Positions 56,562-64,000 of a stretch of 64,000 bases of DNA are shown here, piece after piece; the first letter of the stretch is position 1, and each line of letters begins with the position of its first letter. A model generated the notes under the pieces. The model did no database searches. It was not told where the DNA came from and was given only the letters and a program-made list of their open reading frames with translations. Both the position numbers and the translations under genes were made by a program. This DNA is from Pseudomonas sp. MWU13-2105 (lineage in GTDB: Bacteria > Pseudomonadota > Gammaproteobacteria > Pseudomonadales > Pseudomonadaceae): contig NZ_JALLIY010000023.1 in NCBI RefSeq assembly GCF_023242315.1, forward strand, positions 1 to 64,000, given 5' to 3'.

Positions 56562-58722
56562 CTGGCCCCGGCACCTGCTGTGCCTGTCCCTCAGTCTGCC
56601 GTTATCGGCGCTGGCCTGCGGTCCGGACTTTCCCCTGCGACTGTTGAACGATCGGGCCCAGTCCCTGGCCGATCTGCCGGAAACCAACTTCGCCTTCGAG
56701 GTCAATCGTCTCGGCGAAGCCGTTGCCGGGCTGAAACCGGCGACCGAGGCCACGCTGACGCCGTACTGGGACAGCGACGACAACAGCAAGCCCTATCGCG
56801 AGCAACGTGACAAAGTAGAGGCCAGCGAGCTGCCGGAAAATCTGCGGGTCGAGGTGACGCGCCTGCGCGACCTGCAAGACCCGCAGCAGGTCGAAATCCA
56901 GGGTGCCGACCTGCCGGCTGAGCTGCGGCTGTATATCGCCGGTGCCGTGGCGTTCCAGGCCGGTGACGCACAGCGCGCAGCGGAATACTTCCGCCAGGTC
57001 CTGGCCCTGCCGGCCGATCAGCGCAAGTTGCGCAGTACCTGGGCCGCGTATTCCCTGGGGCGGGCGTTGGTCGCCCTGAGTGTCCAGGCCGAAGCGGGTG
57101 TCGAGACCCTGACGGAAAACGGCAAGGCTCCGGCGGCCACCAGCATTGAGCTGCAAGCCCAGGCCCGGCTTGCGTTCCAGCAGACCCGGGACTTGAGCGC
57201 CGGGGATTTCAGCGATCCCTTGGAGTTGGGGATTGCCAGCCTGGGCGAGGAAGCCCGGCTGTTCAGGCTCGACAATGACTGGAACCGCGCCATTGCGCTG
57301 TACGCCAGTCAGAGCAAGCTGGGCTCCAACAGTGGCTACACCTCGCTCAAGCAGATCGCCGGCGAGTTGGCAGGGCTACCGGATGACCAGCTGCGCAGCT
57401 TGCTCAAGGAGAAAAACGTCCAGGAGCTCTTGACCGCCTACGTGCTTAGCCGGGTCGGCTGGTTCTTCGATGAACAGCCGGAGCAGGAGCAGCGACTGTC
57501 CAAGGTGTTGCTGGCCAGTGTCGCCGGCAGCCTGGACAACGCCGATCGCCTTGCCGCCCTGAGTTACCAGAAGGGCGATTACACCGCAGCCAGGGCCTTT
57601 GTCGAACACGCCGGCGACGGTGGTCTGGCATGGTGGGTGCGGGCCAAGCTGGCATTGCGCGATGGCGACAAGGTCCAGGCCGCGGTCGCCTATGCCAAGG
57701 CGGCCCAGGCATTCCCCAAGGATGAAGCCTGGGGCTCGCGACGGGCGGCGGACTGGAGTTTCGAAACCGTTCAGCCCGGCTGCCGGGTCCAGGGCGAAAG
57801 CGCGATCCTGGCACTGGACCGTGGCGACTACCTGCAAGCGTTCGACCAGCTTTACCGCAGCCAGGATATCTATTGGCTGGATGCCGCGACCGTGGCCGAG
57901 CGGGTACTGACACTCGATGAACTGAAAACCTATGTCGATGCCCATGTGTCCGCGCCGCCGGCGGCCAGGCCCGAGGACAAGGACAATTACGTACGACGTC
58001 CGGTGGCCGCGCGGTTGCGCGAGCTGCTTGCGCGGCGTCTGTTGCGCGAGGGGCGCTACGATGAGGCGCCGAAGTACTTCGACAGTCCCGAATTACAGGC
58101 CACGGCGCGGGACTATGCCCGTGATCGGCAGCAGGCCGTGTCGCGCTGGACCGCCACGGGACGCGCCGAGTCGCTGTTTGCCGCCGCCACCCTGGCGCGC
58201 AAGTCGGGCATGGAGCTCCTCGGCTACGAGATGGCGCCGGATTACCGCTCCCTGGATGGTTACTACAGCCTGGAGACGCCGCCGTTGCAACCAGCAGCGT
58301 TTCTGCAGAGCGCGGAAATCCAGCGGCAGCAGGCCACGGTGGCCAAGCCCGACCGGCGTTATCACTATCGCTGGGTGGCGGTGGACCTGGCCAGCCAGGC
58401 CGCCGATCAGTTGCCCCACGGCAGCCAGGCGTTCGCCGCCGTGTTGTGCAAGGCGGCGGGCTGGGTGGCCGGGAGTGACGAGGAAATCCAGCTTTACCAG
58501 CGTTATGTCGAGCAAGGACCGTACGTGAGTTGGGCGAAGAATTTTGGCCAGCAGTGTCAGGAACCGAACTTTGACCAGGCCAACAGGCGTTACCTGACCC
58601 AGCCCTTGAACGCCATGCGTTCGGCCTTGCGGCCTTACAAGGCGCTGCTGGTGGTGGCGGCTCTGGCGGTGTTGGCTGGCTTGGCGGTCCTGTGGCGGCG
58701 TCGGCGTAAAGCGAAGCGCTGA
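56548..58722 (+). CDS. exported helical-repeat protein with C-terminal membrane anchor
   Basis: About 724 residues. A signal peptide (LLCLSLSLPLSALACGPDF) is followed by TPR-like helical repeats (AGDAQRAAEYFRQVLALPAD), and one transmembrane helix near the end (LLVVAALAVLAGLAVLW) before a basic RRRRKAKR tail. The start at 56548 has AAGGAG just upstream and removes an upstream open stretch that lies inside the DUF3142 gene. I do not know the function; it pairs with the DUF3142 lipoprotein gene. Confidence 0.72.
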   Translation: MSTRNWPRHLLCLSLSLPLSALACGPDFPLRLLNDRAQSLADLPETNFAFEVNRLGEAVAGLKPATEATLTPYWDSDDNSKPYREQRDKVEASELPENLRVEVTRLRDLQDPQQVEIQGADLPAELRLYIAGAVAFQAGDAQRAAEYFRQVLALPADQRKLRSTWAAYSLGRALVALSVQAEAGVETLTENGKAPAATSIELQAQARLAFQQTRDLSAGDFSDPLELGIASLGEEARLFRLDNDWNRAIALYASQSKLGSNSGYTSLKQIAGELAGLPDDQLRSLLKEKNVQELLTAYVLSRVGWFFDEQPEQEQRLSKVLLASVAGSLDNADRLAALSYQKGDYTAARAFVEHAGDGGLAWWVRAKLALRDGDKVQAAVAYAKAAQAFPKDEAWGSRRAADWSFETVQPGCRVQGESAILALDRGDYLQAFDQLYRSQDIYWLDAATVAERVLTLDELKTYVDAHVSAPPAARPEDKDNYVRRPVAARLRELLARRLLREGRYDEAPKYFDSPELQATARDYARDRQQAVSRWTATGRAESLFAAATLARKSGMELLGYEMAPDYRSLDGYYSLETPPLQPAAFLQSAEIQRQQATVAKPDRRYHYRWVAVDLASQAADQLPHGSQAFAAVLCKAAGWVAGSDEEIQLYQRYVEQGPYVSWAKNFGQQCQEPNFDQANRRYLTQPLNAMRSALRPYKALLVVAALAVLAGLAVLWRRRRKAKR

Positions 58723-58833
58723 GGCAAGGTGGGCCAAGGCGTGCTATTGCTTAGGGATAGATCGCCTTGAACCCTTCATGAAGTAGCGGCCCTGGAACTT
58801 CATCTATTGCCCACAGAACCAAGAGGTGACGAT

Positions 58834-59064
58834 ATGCCGGTCAAGCACGATTTGCTCGCGGACCTGAAGTTGGATAAAGAGGCGCTTGCGCAGCATAGGA
58901 GCAAGGACCCCAGGCTCAACCAATTGCTTGATCAGTACGACGATATCGACAAGGAAGTGCTGGCGGCCGAGTCGGCCCAGGCGGCGGATGATCCGTTGAG
59001 AACGCTGAAGGAACGGCGACTGAAAGTGAAGAACCAGATTGTCGAGCGTCTCCAGGCGCTTTGA
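58834..59064 (+). CDS. YdcH-like small protein (DUF465)
   Basis: 76 residues, highly charged and helical. The C-terminal half (LKERRLKVKNQIVERL) carries the DUF465 pattern, LKxxRLxLKDxI-like. The ATG at 58834 follows GAGGTGA. DUF465 proteins are small cytoplasmic proteins of unknown role. It stands alone and is followed by a REP hairpin. Confidence 0.8.
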   Translation: MPVKHDLLADLKLDKEALAQHRSKDPRLNQLLDQYDDIDKEVLAAESAQAADDPLRTLKERRLKVKNQIVERLQAL

Positions 59065-59068
59065 TCCT

Positions 59069-59112
59069 TGTAGGAGCGGGCTTGTCGGGGCGCCACGTCG
59101 CCGCGACAAGGC
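59069..59112. repeat. REP element
   Basis: TGTAGGAGCGGGCTTGTCG starts the typical Pseudomonas REP sequence, with inverted arms CTTGTCG (59081-59087) and CGACAAG (59104-59110). It lies just after the DUF465 gene and may stabilise its mRNA end. Confidence 0.75.
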
Positions 59113-59158
59113 CAGCCTGGCAGCGTCGATCCGGGCGCCATCGTCAATAGGAGCGTTA

Positions 59159-60196
59159 ATGCGCACTGTGATTCGTTACTCGCTTACCGCCTGCGCGTTG
59201 CTCGGCAGCCTGGCCGGACCGCTGGCCTGGGCGGCCGGACCGATCCCGATCAAGCCCAAGGTCATGTTGATCACCATGTTCGCGCCGGAAGCGCAGACCT
59301 GGATCGAGCGCCTGGCACTCAAGCAGGAAATCCCGGTGCCAGGCCTCAGCGCCGAATACCCGAACATTCACTGCAACGACCAGGACACTTGTCTGCTGGT
59401 GACCGGCATGGGCCAGACCAACGCTGCCGCCTCGACCCTGGCCCTGGCGTTGTCGCCGCAGTTCGACCTGCGCCAGTCATATTTCCTGATTGCCGGCATT
59501 GCCGGGATCAACCCCCATCAAGGCACCATTGGCACGGCGGCCTGGGCCCACTATCTGGTGGAGTTCGGCACCCAGTGGGAACTGGACTCGCGCGATGCAC
59601 CGAAAGACTGGCCCACCGGCTATATCGGTATCAACACCCGGGGCCCGAACGAGAAGCCGCCGTTGGACTACAAGACCGAAGTCTTCGAACTCAACCCCAG
59701 GTTGCAGGCCAAGGCCTTTGCCCTGTCGCATCAGGTGACCTTGAGCGAGAGCAAGGAATCCGCGGCCTGGCGGCTCAAGTACCCTTACGCCCCGGCCAAC
59801 CAGCCACCGGTTGTGACCCAGTGCGACAGCCTGGCGGGCAATACCTGGTTTTCCGGAACGCGCCTGAGTGAACGGGCCGAGGTCTGGACCCGCTTGCTGA
59901 CGGACAACAAGGGCGTCTACTGCACCACCCAGCAGGAAGACAACTCCACCTACGAAGCCCTGCTGCGGGCGAGCAAGGCCGGGCGGGTGGATATCAACCG
60001 CCTGGCCGTGGTGCGGGCCGGCTCGGATTTCGACCGGCCGTATCCTGGCTACAGCGAAGTCGACAACCTGCTCAAGTACGCCGACCAGGGCGGTTTTGTC
60101 CCGGCCCTGGAGAACTTGTACCGGGCGGGCAATCCGTTGCTGCAGGCGATTCTTGGCAATTGGCCGGCCTGGGAGCAGGGCGTTCCGCAGAACTGA
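59159..60196 (+). CDS. purine nucleoside permease-like periplasmic protein (NUP)
   Basis: About 345 residues. A signal peptide (ACALLGSLAGPLAWAAG) is followed by IPIKPKVMLITMFAPEAQTW and FLIAGIAGINPHQGTIGTAA, the pattern of the NUP family related to nucleoside phosphorylases. NUP proteins were named for purine nucleoside uptake in yeast; in bacteria the role is less clear. The start at 59159 has AGGAG upstream and gives a proper signal peptide. Single gene. Confidence 0.82.
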   Translation: MRTVIRYSLTACALLGSLAGPLAWAAGPIPIKPKVMLITMFAPEAQTWIERLALKQEIPVPGLSAEYPNIHCNDQDTCLLVTGMGQTNAAASTLALALSPQFDLRQSYFLIAGIAGINPHQGTIGTAAWAHYLVEFGTQWELDSRDAPKDWPTGYIGINTRGPNEKPPLDYKTEVFELNPRLQAKAFALSHQVTLSESKESAAWRLKYPYAPANQPPVVTQCDSLAGNTWFSGTRLSERAEVWTRLLTDNKGVYCTTQQEDNSTYEALLRASKAGRVDINRLAVVRAGSDFDRPYPGYSEVDNLLKYADQGGFVPALENLYRAGNPLLQAILGNWPAWEQGVPQN

Positions 60197-60259
60197 GTAC
60201 TCGCTGGGGTGTCAATGCTAAGCTTGGCTCCCACCGTTCGCCCGGAGACAACCCCGACC

Positions 60260-60982
60260 ATGCTCAAACCCCTGGCCCTGGCCTTGCTGTTGGCGTGCAC
60301 CGTGTCGACGGCGCAGGCCGAATTGCTCGCCGATATGCCGTTGACTTACCAGGCGCAGGCGAGTGCCGATAGCCGTGACCAGCCGTTGGTGATCTTCCTG
60401 CACGGTTACGGCAGCAACGAGGATGATCTGTTCGGGATCAAGGACGATCTGCCGGCCAACTACACCGTGCTCTCGGTACGCGGGCGCCTGGAAGTGAGGC
60501 AGGGGGCCTACCAGTGGTTCCACCAGAAGAGCAGGGCGCCGCAGTACGACGGCGAAAGTGAAGATCTGCGCCTGAGCGCCGAAGCCATCAGTGACTTTGT
60601 CACCCGGGTCACCGAGAAATACCACACCCAACCTGACAAGGTATTCCTGGTCGGCTTCAGCCAGGGGGCGATGATGACCTACGAGGTCGCGCTCCGGCGT
60701 CCCGAACTGCTGCGTGGTATCGCCCCCCTCAGCGGCAGGCTGCTGCCGGTGCTGCGCACGGAACTCAAGGGCGGGCCGAGGTACGCCGGGTTGAAGGTCT
60801 TTATCGGTCACGGCACCGCCGATCCGCAGGTGCCTTACACCGGTGCGACCGAGGCCCTGGGCGTATTGCAGGGTTTGTCCATCGAACCGCAGTTTCACTC
60901 CTATCCTGGCGTCGGCCACACCATCAGCGCTACTGAGGTCTACGACCTGAAAAACTGGATCAACGCCTCGTTGAAACACTGA
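60260..60982 (+). CDS. exported alpha/beta hydrolase (carboxylesterase type)
   Basis: About 240 residues. After a signal peptide (MLKPLALALLLACTVSTAQA) come the oxyanion motif FLHGYGSNEDDL, nucleophile GFSQGAMM, acid region GTADPQVPY and His in PGVGHTIS. This is the phospholipase/carboxylesterase family, usually cytoplasmic in its YpfH relatives, here predicted exported. The ATG at 60260 is chosen because it alone places the signal peptide at the N-terminus. Confidence 0.85.
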   Translation: MLKPLALALLLACTVSTAQAELLADMPLTYQAQASADSRDQPLVIFLHGYGSNEDDLFGIKDDLPANYTVLSVRGRLEVRQGAYQWFHQKSRAPQYDGESEDLRLSAEAISDFVTRVTEKYHTQPDKVFLVGFSQGAMMTYEVALRRPELLRGIAPLSGRLLPVLRTELKGGPRYAGLKVFIGHGTADPQVPYTGATEALGVLQGLSIEPQFHSYPGVGHTISATEVYDLKNWINASLKH

Positions 60983-61207
60983 CGGAGTGCTGTTTTCCCT
61001 ATTGCACCGGCTTGACCGAGCGGGGGGCGCAGCCCTGTAGGCGAAGTGTTACCCGGATACCTTGCTTCACCTTTTTGGCGCGCCGCTGCGCGTTTTTGTA
61101 GCACTCAGCCGTTACGCGATCCCCTCCCGAGAACCTCGGGTTCTGGCAAAAAACCACTCCTGTCAATGTCTTGAGTTCATGCCAAGGAAATTGGCATGAC
61201 TTGTGCC

Positions 61208-61239
61208 TTTTTGTATTCATGGATAATTGGATACAAAAA
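61208..61239. promoter_or_regulatory. candidate GntR operator
   Basis: A perfect inverted repeat TTTTTGTAT (61208-61216) and ATACAAAAA (61231-61239), 14 bp apart, lies 16 bp before the GntR gene. TTGTAT...ATACAA is typical of FCD-type GntR operators, so autoregulation and control of the ABC genes is likely. Confidence 0.55.
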
Positions 61240-61255
61240 GACAAAGGTGCTAGCC

Positions 61256-61924
61256 ATGCAATTTGCCCCTGCCTACGTTGAACGTCAGCCCCAGACCGCT
61301 GAAGAAGAGGCTTATACCTTTCTGCTGGAAGCGATTTGCCGCGGGCGCTACCGCAAAGGCGACCGGCTGATCGCCGAGGACATTGCCAGCGAGATCGGCA
61401 TGAGCCGGATGCCGGTGCGCGAGGCCTTTCGCCGCCTGGACGCGCAAGGCCTGGTGACCTTGCGGCCCAATCGCGGGGCGATTGTCAGTGGCCTGGAGTT
61501 CGATGAGCTGCAGGAAGTCTTCGATATGCGCAGTGCCCTCGAAGGCCTGGCGATCCGCGTGGCCGTGCCGAGGATCGGCGAGCGTCAGTTGGCGACCCTG
61601 GAGCGCATGCTCGACGCGATGGATGACTACCGCGACGAAAGCGCCGAGTGGGTCAGCCGGCATCGGGCCTTCCACGAATACCTGTGCAGTCTCAGCGGTC
61701 GGCCGCGGTTGATGAAGCAGATAACAGCCCTGTATTCGCTGATTGAGGCGCCCATGCGCCTGTGGCTGCAACACAGTGAAAAACCCTTGAGCGCCCGCCA
61801 GGAGCACGCGGTGATCCTCGACGCGATTCGCGCGGGGGATGCCGGGCACGCCGAAACCGTGGTGCGCCAACATATCGAAGGCACGGTGCCGGCACTGATC
61901 AGCTTTCTACAAGCGGAAAAATAG
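61256..61924 (+). CDS. GntR-family regulator (FCD/FadR subfamily)
   Basis: About 222 residues: winged helix (GDRLIAEDIASEIGMSRMPV, REAFRRLDAQGLVTLRPNRG) and an all-helical FCD domain (VFDMRSALEGLAIRVAV, HRAFHEYLCSLSGRPRLMKQ) that binds a small acid with a metal. The ATG at 61256 with AAAGGTG is preferred over a far-upstream frame start at 61196, which lies before the operator. It stands directly before an amino-acid importer and probably controls it. Confidence 0.87.
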   Translation: MQFAPAYVERQPQTAEEEAYTFLLEAICRGRYRKGDRLIAEDIASEIGMSRMPVREAFRRLDAQGLVTLRPNRGAIVSGLEFDELQEVFDMRSALEGLAIRVAVPRIGERQLATLERMLDAMDDYRDESAEWVSRHRAFHEYLCSLSGRPRLMKQITALYSLIEAPMRLWLQHSEKPLSARQEHAVILDAIRAGDAGHAETVVRQHIEGTVPALISFLQAEK

Positions 61925-61996
61925 AACCGGGCTCAAGCCCGGCGGTGTTTTGACTTCAAGAACTGCCCCGTTATCAACGAACAGGAGTGTCTGGTC

Positions 61997-62803
61997 ATGC
62001 ATAAACCTCGCGTGTTGCTTGTCGCTGTATCCCTGGCTCTGCTGGCGCAGGGGGCGATGGCCGCGCCCCAGGTGCCGGAGCGTTTGCAGAAGGTCGAAAA
62101 ACTGACCTATTGCTCGGGCATGGACTCCCCCCCGCTGGTGTCGTTCGACGAAGCCCAGAAGCCGAAGGGCCTGACCGTTGACCTGGGCCTGGAAATCGCC
62201 AAGCGGTTGGGCAATAAAACCGTGCAATGGCGAGTGATTCCCTTCTCCGGGCTGCTGCCGGCACTGCTGGCGCAGCAATGCGACATGATTGTCGACCAAC
62301 TGTTCGACAAGCCCGAACGGCGGCAGGTGATCGACATCGTCAACTACATGTATTCCAGCCAGTCGGTGGTGGTACCCAAGGGCAACCCCAAGCAGATCAA
62401 GGCCCTGGACGATCTCTCCGGGCACAAGGTGGCGGTGCTCAACGGCTCGACCATCAAGACCCTGCTCGACGCGGAGAACGAAACCCTGGTCAAGGCCGGC
62501 AAGACGCCGATGAAGCTGGTGGTCTACAACACCGATACCGACGCCTTCCAAGCCCTGCGCATCAGCCAGGTCGACGCCTACGGCACCACCGTGGAAACAG
62601 CCGGTTACTACGCCGCCATGGCCCCCGAGCTGTTCGAGGAGGGCGTGCCGGCCTTCAGCCGGATTCTCACCGGCCTCGGGATTCGCAAGGACGATCCGCA
62701 ACTGAGCAAGGCGGTGCAGCAGATCGTCAGTGATATGCGTGGCGACGGCAGCTACGCCCAGTTGCTGGGCAAATGGCATGTTGCCAGCGACACACTCGAC
62801 TGA
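61997..62803 (+). CDS. polar amino-acid ABC transporter substrate-binding protein
   Basis: 268 residues, family 3 solute-binding protein. The signal peptide ends GAMAAP; PKGLTVDLGLEIAKRLGN and CDMIVDQLFDKPERRQ are the usual ligand-domain signatures. It feeds the permease encoded 12 bp downstream. AGGAG lies before the start. The ligand cannot be read from sequence. Confidence 0.9.
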   Translation: MHKPRVLLVAVSLALLAQGAMAAPQVPERLQKVEKLTYCSGMDSPPLVSFDEAQKPKGLTVDLGLEIAKRLGNKTVQWRVIPFSGLLPALLAQQCDMIVDQLFDKPERRQVIDIVNYMYSSQSVVVPKGNPKQIKALDDLSGHKVAVLNGSTIKTLLDAENETLVKAGKTPMKLVVYNTDTDAFQALRISQVDAYGTTVETAGYYAAMAPELFEEGVPAFSRILTGLGIRKDDPQLSKAVQQIVSDMRGDGSYAQLLGKWHVASDTLD

Positions 62804-62815
62804 GGCGGGCACTCG

Positions 62816-63589
62816 ATGAATTTCAATTGGGGCGTGTTCTGGCAGTACCTGTTGCAGCCCAGTGGGGTGTACCTCACCGGGCTCTGGCTGACCTGCCTGA
62901 TCAGTGTACTGGCGATGTCGCTGGGCTGTGTGCTGGGGTTGGCGGCGGCGTTGCTGCGCCTGTCGCGCAATCCCTTGCTGCACCTGCCGGTGCGGTTTTA
63001 CGTGTGGTTGATGCGTGGCACGCCGCTGCTGGTGCAGATCGTCTTTCTCTACACCGCGTTGGCTGCCGGCGGGATCTTCCGTTTCGAAGATCTGGAACTG
63101 TTCGGCCTGGTGGTGCCGGGCAGTATCCAGGCGGCGATCATAGCCCTGGGCCTGAACGAAGGCGCCTATATGGCCGAGATCATCCGCGCCGGGATCGGCG
63201 CCGTGGACAAGGGCCAGTACGAGGCCGGACGTTCGCTGGGCATGACTTTCGGCAAGCTGATGCGGCGCATCGTCCTGCCCCAGGCGTTCCGGGTCATCGT
63301 TCCGCCGCTGGGCAACGAGTTCAACGTGATGCTCAAGAACACCACGCTGGTCAGCGTGATCGGCGTGCAGGAGTTGTTGCTGAGCACGCAGATGGTGACC
63401 TCGGCGACATTCCGGGTATTCGAGTTGTACCTGGTGGTCGCGATCTACTTCCTGCTGTTGACCACCCTCTGGGGTTTCTTCCAGCGCTGGCTGGAGGCGC
63501 GCTTCGGCCAGTCTGATCGACCGGCGCCACCAGGCGCCGGTAGCCGCCTGTTCGGTCGCGGCACCCTGAAAATGCTGCGGGGACGTTAA
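62816..63589 (+). CDS. polar amino-acid ABC transporter permease
   Basis: 257 residues with five to six helices. The conserved EAA loop is EAGRSLGMTFGKLMRRIVLP, which contacts the ATPase, and the HisM/GlnP-type motif RGTPLLVQI is present. A single permease gene suggests a homodimer. It sits between the binding-protein gene and the ATPase gene, 2 bp before the latter. Confidence 0.92.
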   Translation: MNFNWGVFWQYLLQPSGVYLTGLWLTCLISVLAMSLGCVLGLAAALLRLSRNPLLHLPVRFYVWLMRGTPLLVQIVFLYTALAAGGIFRFEDLELFGLVVPGSIQAAIIALGLNEGAYMAEIIRAGIGAVDKGQYEAGRSLGMTFGKLMRRIVLPQAFRVIVPPLGNEFNVMLKNTTLVSVIGVQELLLSTQMVTSATFRVFELYLVVAIYFLLLTTLWGFFQRWLEARFGQSDRPAPPGAGSRLFGRGTLKMLRGR

Positions 63590-63591
63590 AC

Positions 63592-64000
63592 ATGGCGCAC
63601 AAGAGTGAAGAACTGATCATCGACGCCCAGGACATTCACAAGTCCTTTGGCGACTTGCAGATTCTCAAGGGCATTTCCCTGCAGGTCCGGCGTGGTGAAG
63701 TAGTGGTGCTGATCGGCGCCTCGGGTTCGGGCAAGACCACTTTCATCCGCTGCATCAACCTGCTGGAAGATATCCAGGGCGGGCGCATTCGCGTCAACGG
63801 TCGGGCCATGGGCTACCACGAACGCGCCGATGGCAGCCTGGTGCGCGACTCCGAGCACAACATCGCCCGCCAGCGCCGGGACATCGGCATGGTCTTCCAG
63901 CGTTTCAACCTGTTCCCGCACATGACTGCCCTGGAAAACATCATCGAGGCGCCCATCCATGTGCTCGGCGTGCGACGGGCCGAGGCCCTGGAACAGGCCC
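63592..64000 (+). CDS. amino-acid ABC transporter ATPase, cut by window end
   Basis: The first 136 codons are present: Walker A GASGSGKTT and Q-loop VFQRFNLFPHMTALENI. The LSGGQ signature and Walker B lie beyond the window. It completes the binding protein, permease, ATPase order of a polar amino-acid importer. Confidence 0.92.
   Translation, partial: MAHKSEELIIDAQDIHKSFGDLQILKGISLQVRRGEVVVLIGASGSGKTTFIRCINLLEDIQGGRIRVNGRAMGYHERADGSLVRDSEHNIARQRRDIGMVFQRFNLFPHMTALENIIEAPIHVLGVRRAEALEQA

Noticed and set aside
61126..61140. CCCGAG-AAC-CTCGGG hairpin
   Set aside because: A short stem with a 3-nt loop and no T-tract; not a convincing terminator.
60999..61244. 81-codon minus-strand frame ending in NAQRRAKKVKQG and GCAPRSVKPVQ
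   Set aside because: The end looks protein-like, but it covers the GntR operator and promoter and lacks a good start; too weak to call.

Overview
The window is chromosomal DNA of a Pseudomonas of the fluorescens type. The right part carries mexT and a divergent mexS, a muxABC-opmB efflux operon, a FAN1 nuclease gene, a DUF3142 lipoprotein gene, a REP element and amino-acid ABC transport genes, all with typical pseudomonad sequence and GC-rich codon use. The left 34.4 kb is a composite defence island built into the 3' end of mexT.

Island layout. A sequence mimicking the last codons of mexT occurs three times in direct orientation (cores at 9943, 24023 and 34398). It cuts the island into three tandem segments. 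Segment 1 (window start to 9943) holds an IS630 remnant, a TPR-CHAT protease, a Hachiman pair (hamA, hamB), an Mrr-like nuclease with no normal start codon, and a SIR2 protein followed by a truncated ATPase gene. Segment 2 (9943-24023) holds a STAND-type NTPase with a C-terminal PD-(D/E)XK-like domain, preceded by a coupled 48-codon ORF, and a Wadjet operon jetABCD with a divergent WYL regulator. Segment 3 (24023-34398) holds a four-gene operon on the minus strand: alpha/beta hydrolase, caspase-VMAP protein, MoxR AAA ATPase, and a 1202-residue SAV_2336/vWA, beta-propeller, receiver-like protein. It also holds the 3' remains of a type II CBASS operon (cap2 tail, cap3, and a 2TM-SAVED effector gene with an internal stop). 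Segments 2 and 3 carry TGCCCCCA octamers at identical distances from the cores, which look like integrase arm sites, yet no integrase gene is visible in either.

Core genome. After mexT-mexS and its terminator come a PP-loop ATPase gene, a MocR-type regulator whose PLP lysine is missing, fan1 overlapping a helicase-nuclease gene, idi, a candidate eCIS/toxin effector gene, muxABC-opmB, a DUF3142 lipoprotein with a repeat-containing partner, a YdcH-like small protein, a purine nucleoside permease-like protein, a secreted hydrolase, and a GntR regulator next to a polar amino-acid ABC importer whose ATPase gene runs off the window end.

The most novel-looking loci are the hydrolase/caspase-VMAP/MoxR/SAV_2336-REC operon, the STAND-nuclease with its small upstream ORF, and the serial use of the mexT 3' end as a docking site for defence cassettes. 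All assignments rest on reading motifs, spacing and repeats by eye; no database search was run.
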